From NCBI GenBank assembly GCA_017622055.1, contig JAGARY010000449.1, positions 1 through 15,079 of the forward strand: a DNA stretch of 15,079 bases, written 5' to 3'. Source of the DNA: Treponema sp. (lineage in GTDB: Bacteria > Spirochaetota > Spirochaetia > Treponematales > Treponemataceae). The position numbers and the translations under genes were made by a program. This document shows, piece by piece, positions 13,634-15,079 of this stretch. The stretch's first letter is position 1, and each line of letters starts with the position of its first letter. The notes beneath the pieces were generated by a model, which did no database searches, was not told the DNA's origin, and worked only from the letters and a program-made list of their open reading frames with translations.

Positions 13634-15079
13634 ATGGAAAAGAAAAATAAAATGAAAAAAATATTCAAAAATCTTTTTATTTTTAGTTTGATATGTATTT
13701 TTTCGTCTTGCGAATTTTTTACAGATTCCTTTAATGCGCCTGTGAAAGATTTTTTTATGGATAATACAGAAGCGGCAGCAATTGAACTTTTTGAATTTTC
13801 TTCAGAAACATACAAAAATCCAATCACAGAAAAACTTACAGTGTCTAGTTTGCAAGATGCAAATGTTGTTTTGTATTTAAGAAATCCTCAGGAATATAAT
13901 TTTATTACATCTGAAAATATAACTTCTACATTTGGAAGATTTTTGCAATCAGAATATTACTTAGTTCAAGATGAAAATGATAAAAACATTATAAATTTAA
14001 CAATTCCAAAGGAACTTCTTGCTAAAGCAGAAATTGAATCTCGAAATAATGAATATAACAAATCACAAAATATTTCAATAAATCTCTTTCATCCAGTTTC
14101 AAAAGCAGAATTTTTGCCATTTACTTTGGAATTTGATTGTGATACAATTCCTCCATCAGTTTTTTCTCCTGTATACTATATTACAACTTCTAGTTATCCA
14201 AATAGTTCAATGCAAAATAATTACGTAATTGCATTTAATATGCCTAAAAAATCTGAAATTAATAGCGAAAAGATTCATAATGATTTATCAAAACTTGTGA
14301 TTAATGAAAAAGAATATAGTATTTCTATAGCTGATGATGGAACAATGAGTTTTCCAAATAATCCAGAAATAATTGCTGGGGATGTAAATTCTGTAGTAGG
14401 TTTTGCTCCTATTAATTCATTATTTGTAGTTGAAAATGATTATCAGCCATTTTATATCATTACAGACGAAAAATTAAGTATAAATGGTTCAGAATCTAGT
14501 TTTTCAATTTATGACAAAGGTAATTTTTTCTCAAAATCTATAATATCTTCTGAATCAAGAAAATTAGGAGATTCAAAAATAATTGCAAATGGAATAACGT
14601 ATGAAACTAGTAATCAAAAGATTCTTGTAGATCAAAATTTAAATGATACCCTTGCAACAATCACTATTGTGCCTCCTGATATTTCCTTAGATTTAAAAGA
14701 CACAACTGAAGCTGTTACTGATGTTAATTTAAAATATACATTAAAAAATGCGAAAACACATGAAGTAATTGAAACTGGAACAAATGATGGAAAAGGGAAT
14801 GTAACTATTGAGATTCCATCTGGTACATATAGTCTTGAATGCGTAGCACATAAAGATTACTATGCTGATTCTTTTGTTACATTCCAAGAAATTGTAATAA
14901 ATACAATCAATTTGTGTGTTTCTGAAGAAGGAAATGATGTTACAGGTGATGGAAGTGATTCAAATCCGTTTGCAACAATAGCAAAAGCAATTGAAAACTT
15001 TACTGATATAGCTAATGAAGAAAATACAATTTGTTTATTAAGTGATATTTTACTTACCGACGAAATAAATCTTGATACA
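13634..15079 (+). CDS. Lipoprotein entering a right-handed beta-helix domain (cut by window end)
   Basis: The frame is open for 482 codons to the last base, so the 3' end is missing. The N-terminus MEKKNKMKKIFKNLF leads into a hydrophobic stretch and the lipobox FSSC, with lipidated Cys26. Residues 27 to about 330 are rich in Asn, Ser and beta-prone sequence and match no family I recognise. About 345-425 looks like an Ig or carboxypeptidase-regulatory-like fold (VTIEIPSGTYSLECVAHKDY). From 428 the pattern CVSEEGNDVTGDGSDSNPF, then ATIAKAIENF, is the usual entry to a parallel beta-helix (pectate-lyase-like or DUF1565-like) domain. A very strong ribosome binding site, GGAGGTG (13621-13627), lies 6 nt before the ATG. 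The gap to the barrel gene is 18 bp, so it is probably in the same operon. A cell-surface adhesin or polysaccharide-related role is possible but unproven. Confidence 0.85.
   Translation, partial: MEKKNKMKKIFKNLFIFSLICIFSSCEFFTDSFNAPVKDFFMDNTEAAAIELFEFSSETYKNPITEKLTVSSLQDANVVLYLRNPQEYNFITSENITSTFGRFLQSEYYLVQDENDKNIINLTIPKELLAKAEIESRNNEYNKSQNISINLFHPVSKAEFLPFTLEFDCDTIPPSVFSPVYYITTSSYPNSSMQNNYVIAFNMPKKSEINSEKIHNDLSKLVINEKEYSISIADDGTMSFPNNPEIIAGDVNSVVGFAPINSLFVVENDYQPFYIITDEKLSINGSESSFSIYDKGNFFSKSIISSESRKLGDSKIIANGITYETSNQKILVDQNLNDTLATITIVPPDISLDLKDTTEAVTDVNLKYTLKNAKTHEVIETGTNDGKGNVTIEIPSGTYSLECVAHKDYYADSFVTFQEIVINTINLCVSEEGNDVTGDGSDSNPFATIAKAIENFTDIANEENTICLLSDILLTDEINLDT

Noticed and set aside
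13612..13827. A 71-aa minus-strand reading frame at the start of the last gene
   Set aside because: The plus-strand lipoprotein frame has a perfect ribosome binding site and lipobox and stays open for 482 codons.

Overview
The window is AT-rich, gene-dense DNA that looks like a Treponema-type spirochete. The pointers are two lipoprotein signals with loose spirochete-style lipoboxes, a membrane adenylate cyclase beside a FecR/Fn3-like protein, a CysS with the GGIDHIPIHHTNE zinc-site variant, and a UMP kinase of the archaeal subtype. This assignment comes from recalled family knowledge plus motifs. No search was run, and the genus is only moderately certain.

Region 1 (1-4797, all +). A GC-rich hairpin at the left edge is followed by a strong promoter and cysS (cysteinyl-tRNA synthetase). 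After a 144-bp gap with a long inverted repeat come three overlapping genes: an ECF sigma factor, a zinc-binding single-pass anti-sigma factor, and a single-pass IPT/TIG plus transglutaminase-fold protein. The last keeps the His and Asp of the transglutaminase triad but has Ala in place of the catalytic Cys. The overlaps (20 bp and 1 bp) suggest a translationally coupled envelope-sensing module.

Region 2 (4828-7103). An archaeal-type UMP kinase gene is followed by about 200 bp holding three degenerate copies of a dispersed repeat, then a rho-independent terminator. A convergent glucosaminidase-domain lipoprotein gene lies on the minus strand. It diverges from a radC-family gene across only 32 bp.

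Region 3 (7104-15079, all +). A near-consensus promoter whose -35 overlaps a perfect palindrome drives a run of four close or overlapping genes. They are a HAMP/class III adenylate cyclase (split by a +1 frameshift in a T8 tract), a 994-aa membrane-anchored FecR protein with seven Fn3-sized repeats, a secreted protein with a C-terminal outer-membrane beta-barrel, and a lipoprotein that enters a parallel beta-helix domain and runs off the window. Together they look like a cell-envelope system linking cAMP production to periplasmic and outer-membrane scaffold proteins.

The best candidates for something undescribed are the sigma/anti-sigma/pseudo-transglutaminase operon, and the cyclase-FecR-barrel-lipoprotein operon with its possibly switchable poly-T tract. 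No CRISPR array, tRNA, rRNA, transposase or prophage gene was seen, and no gene-free stretch exceeds 300 bases.
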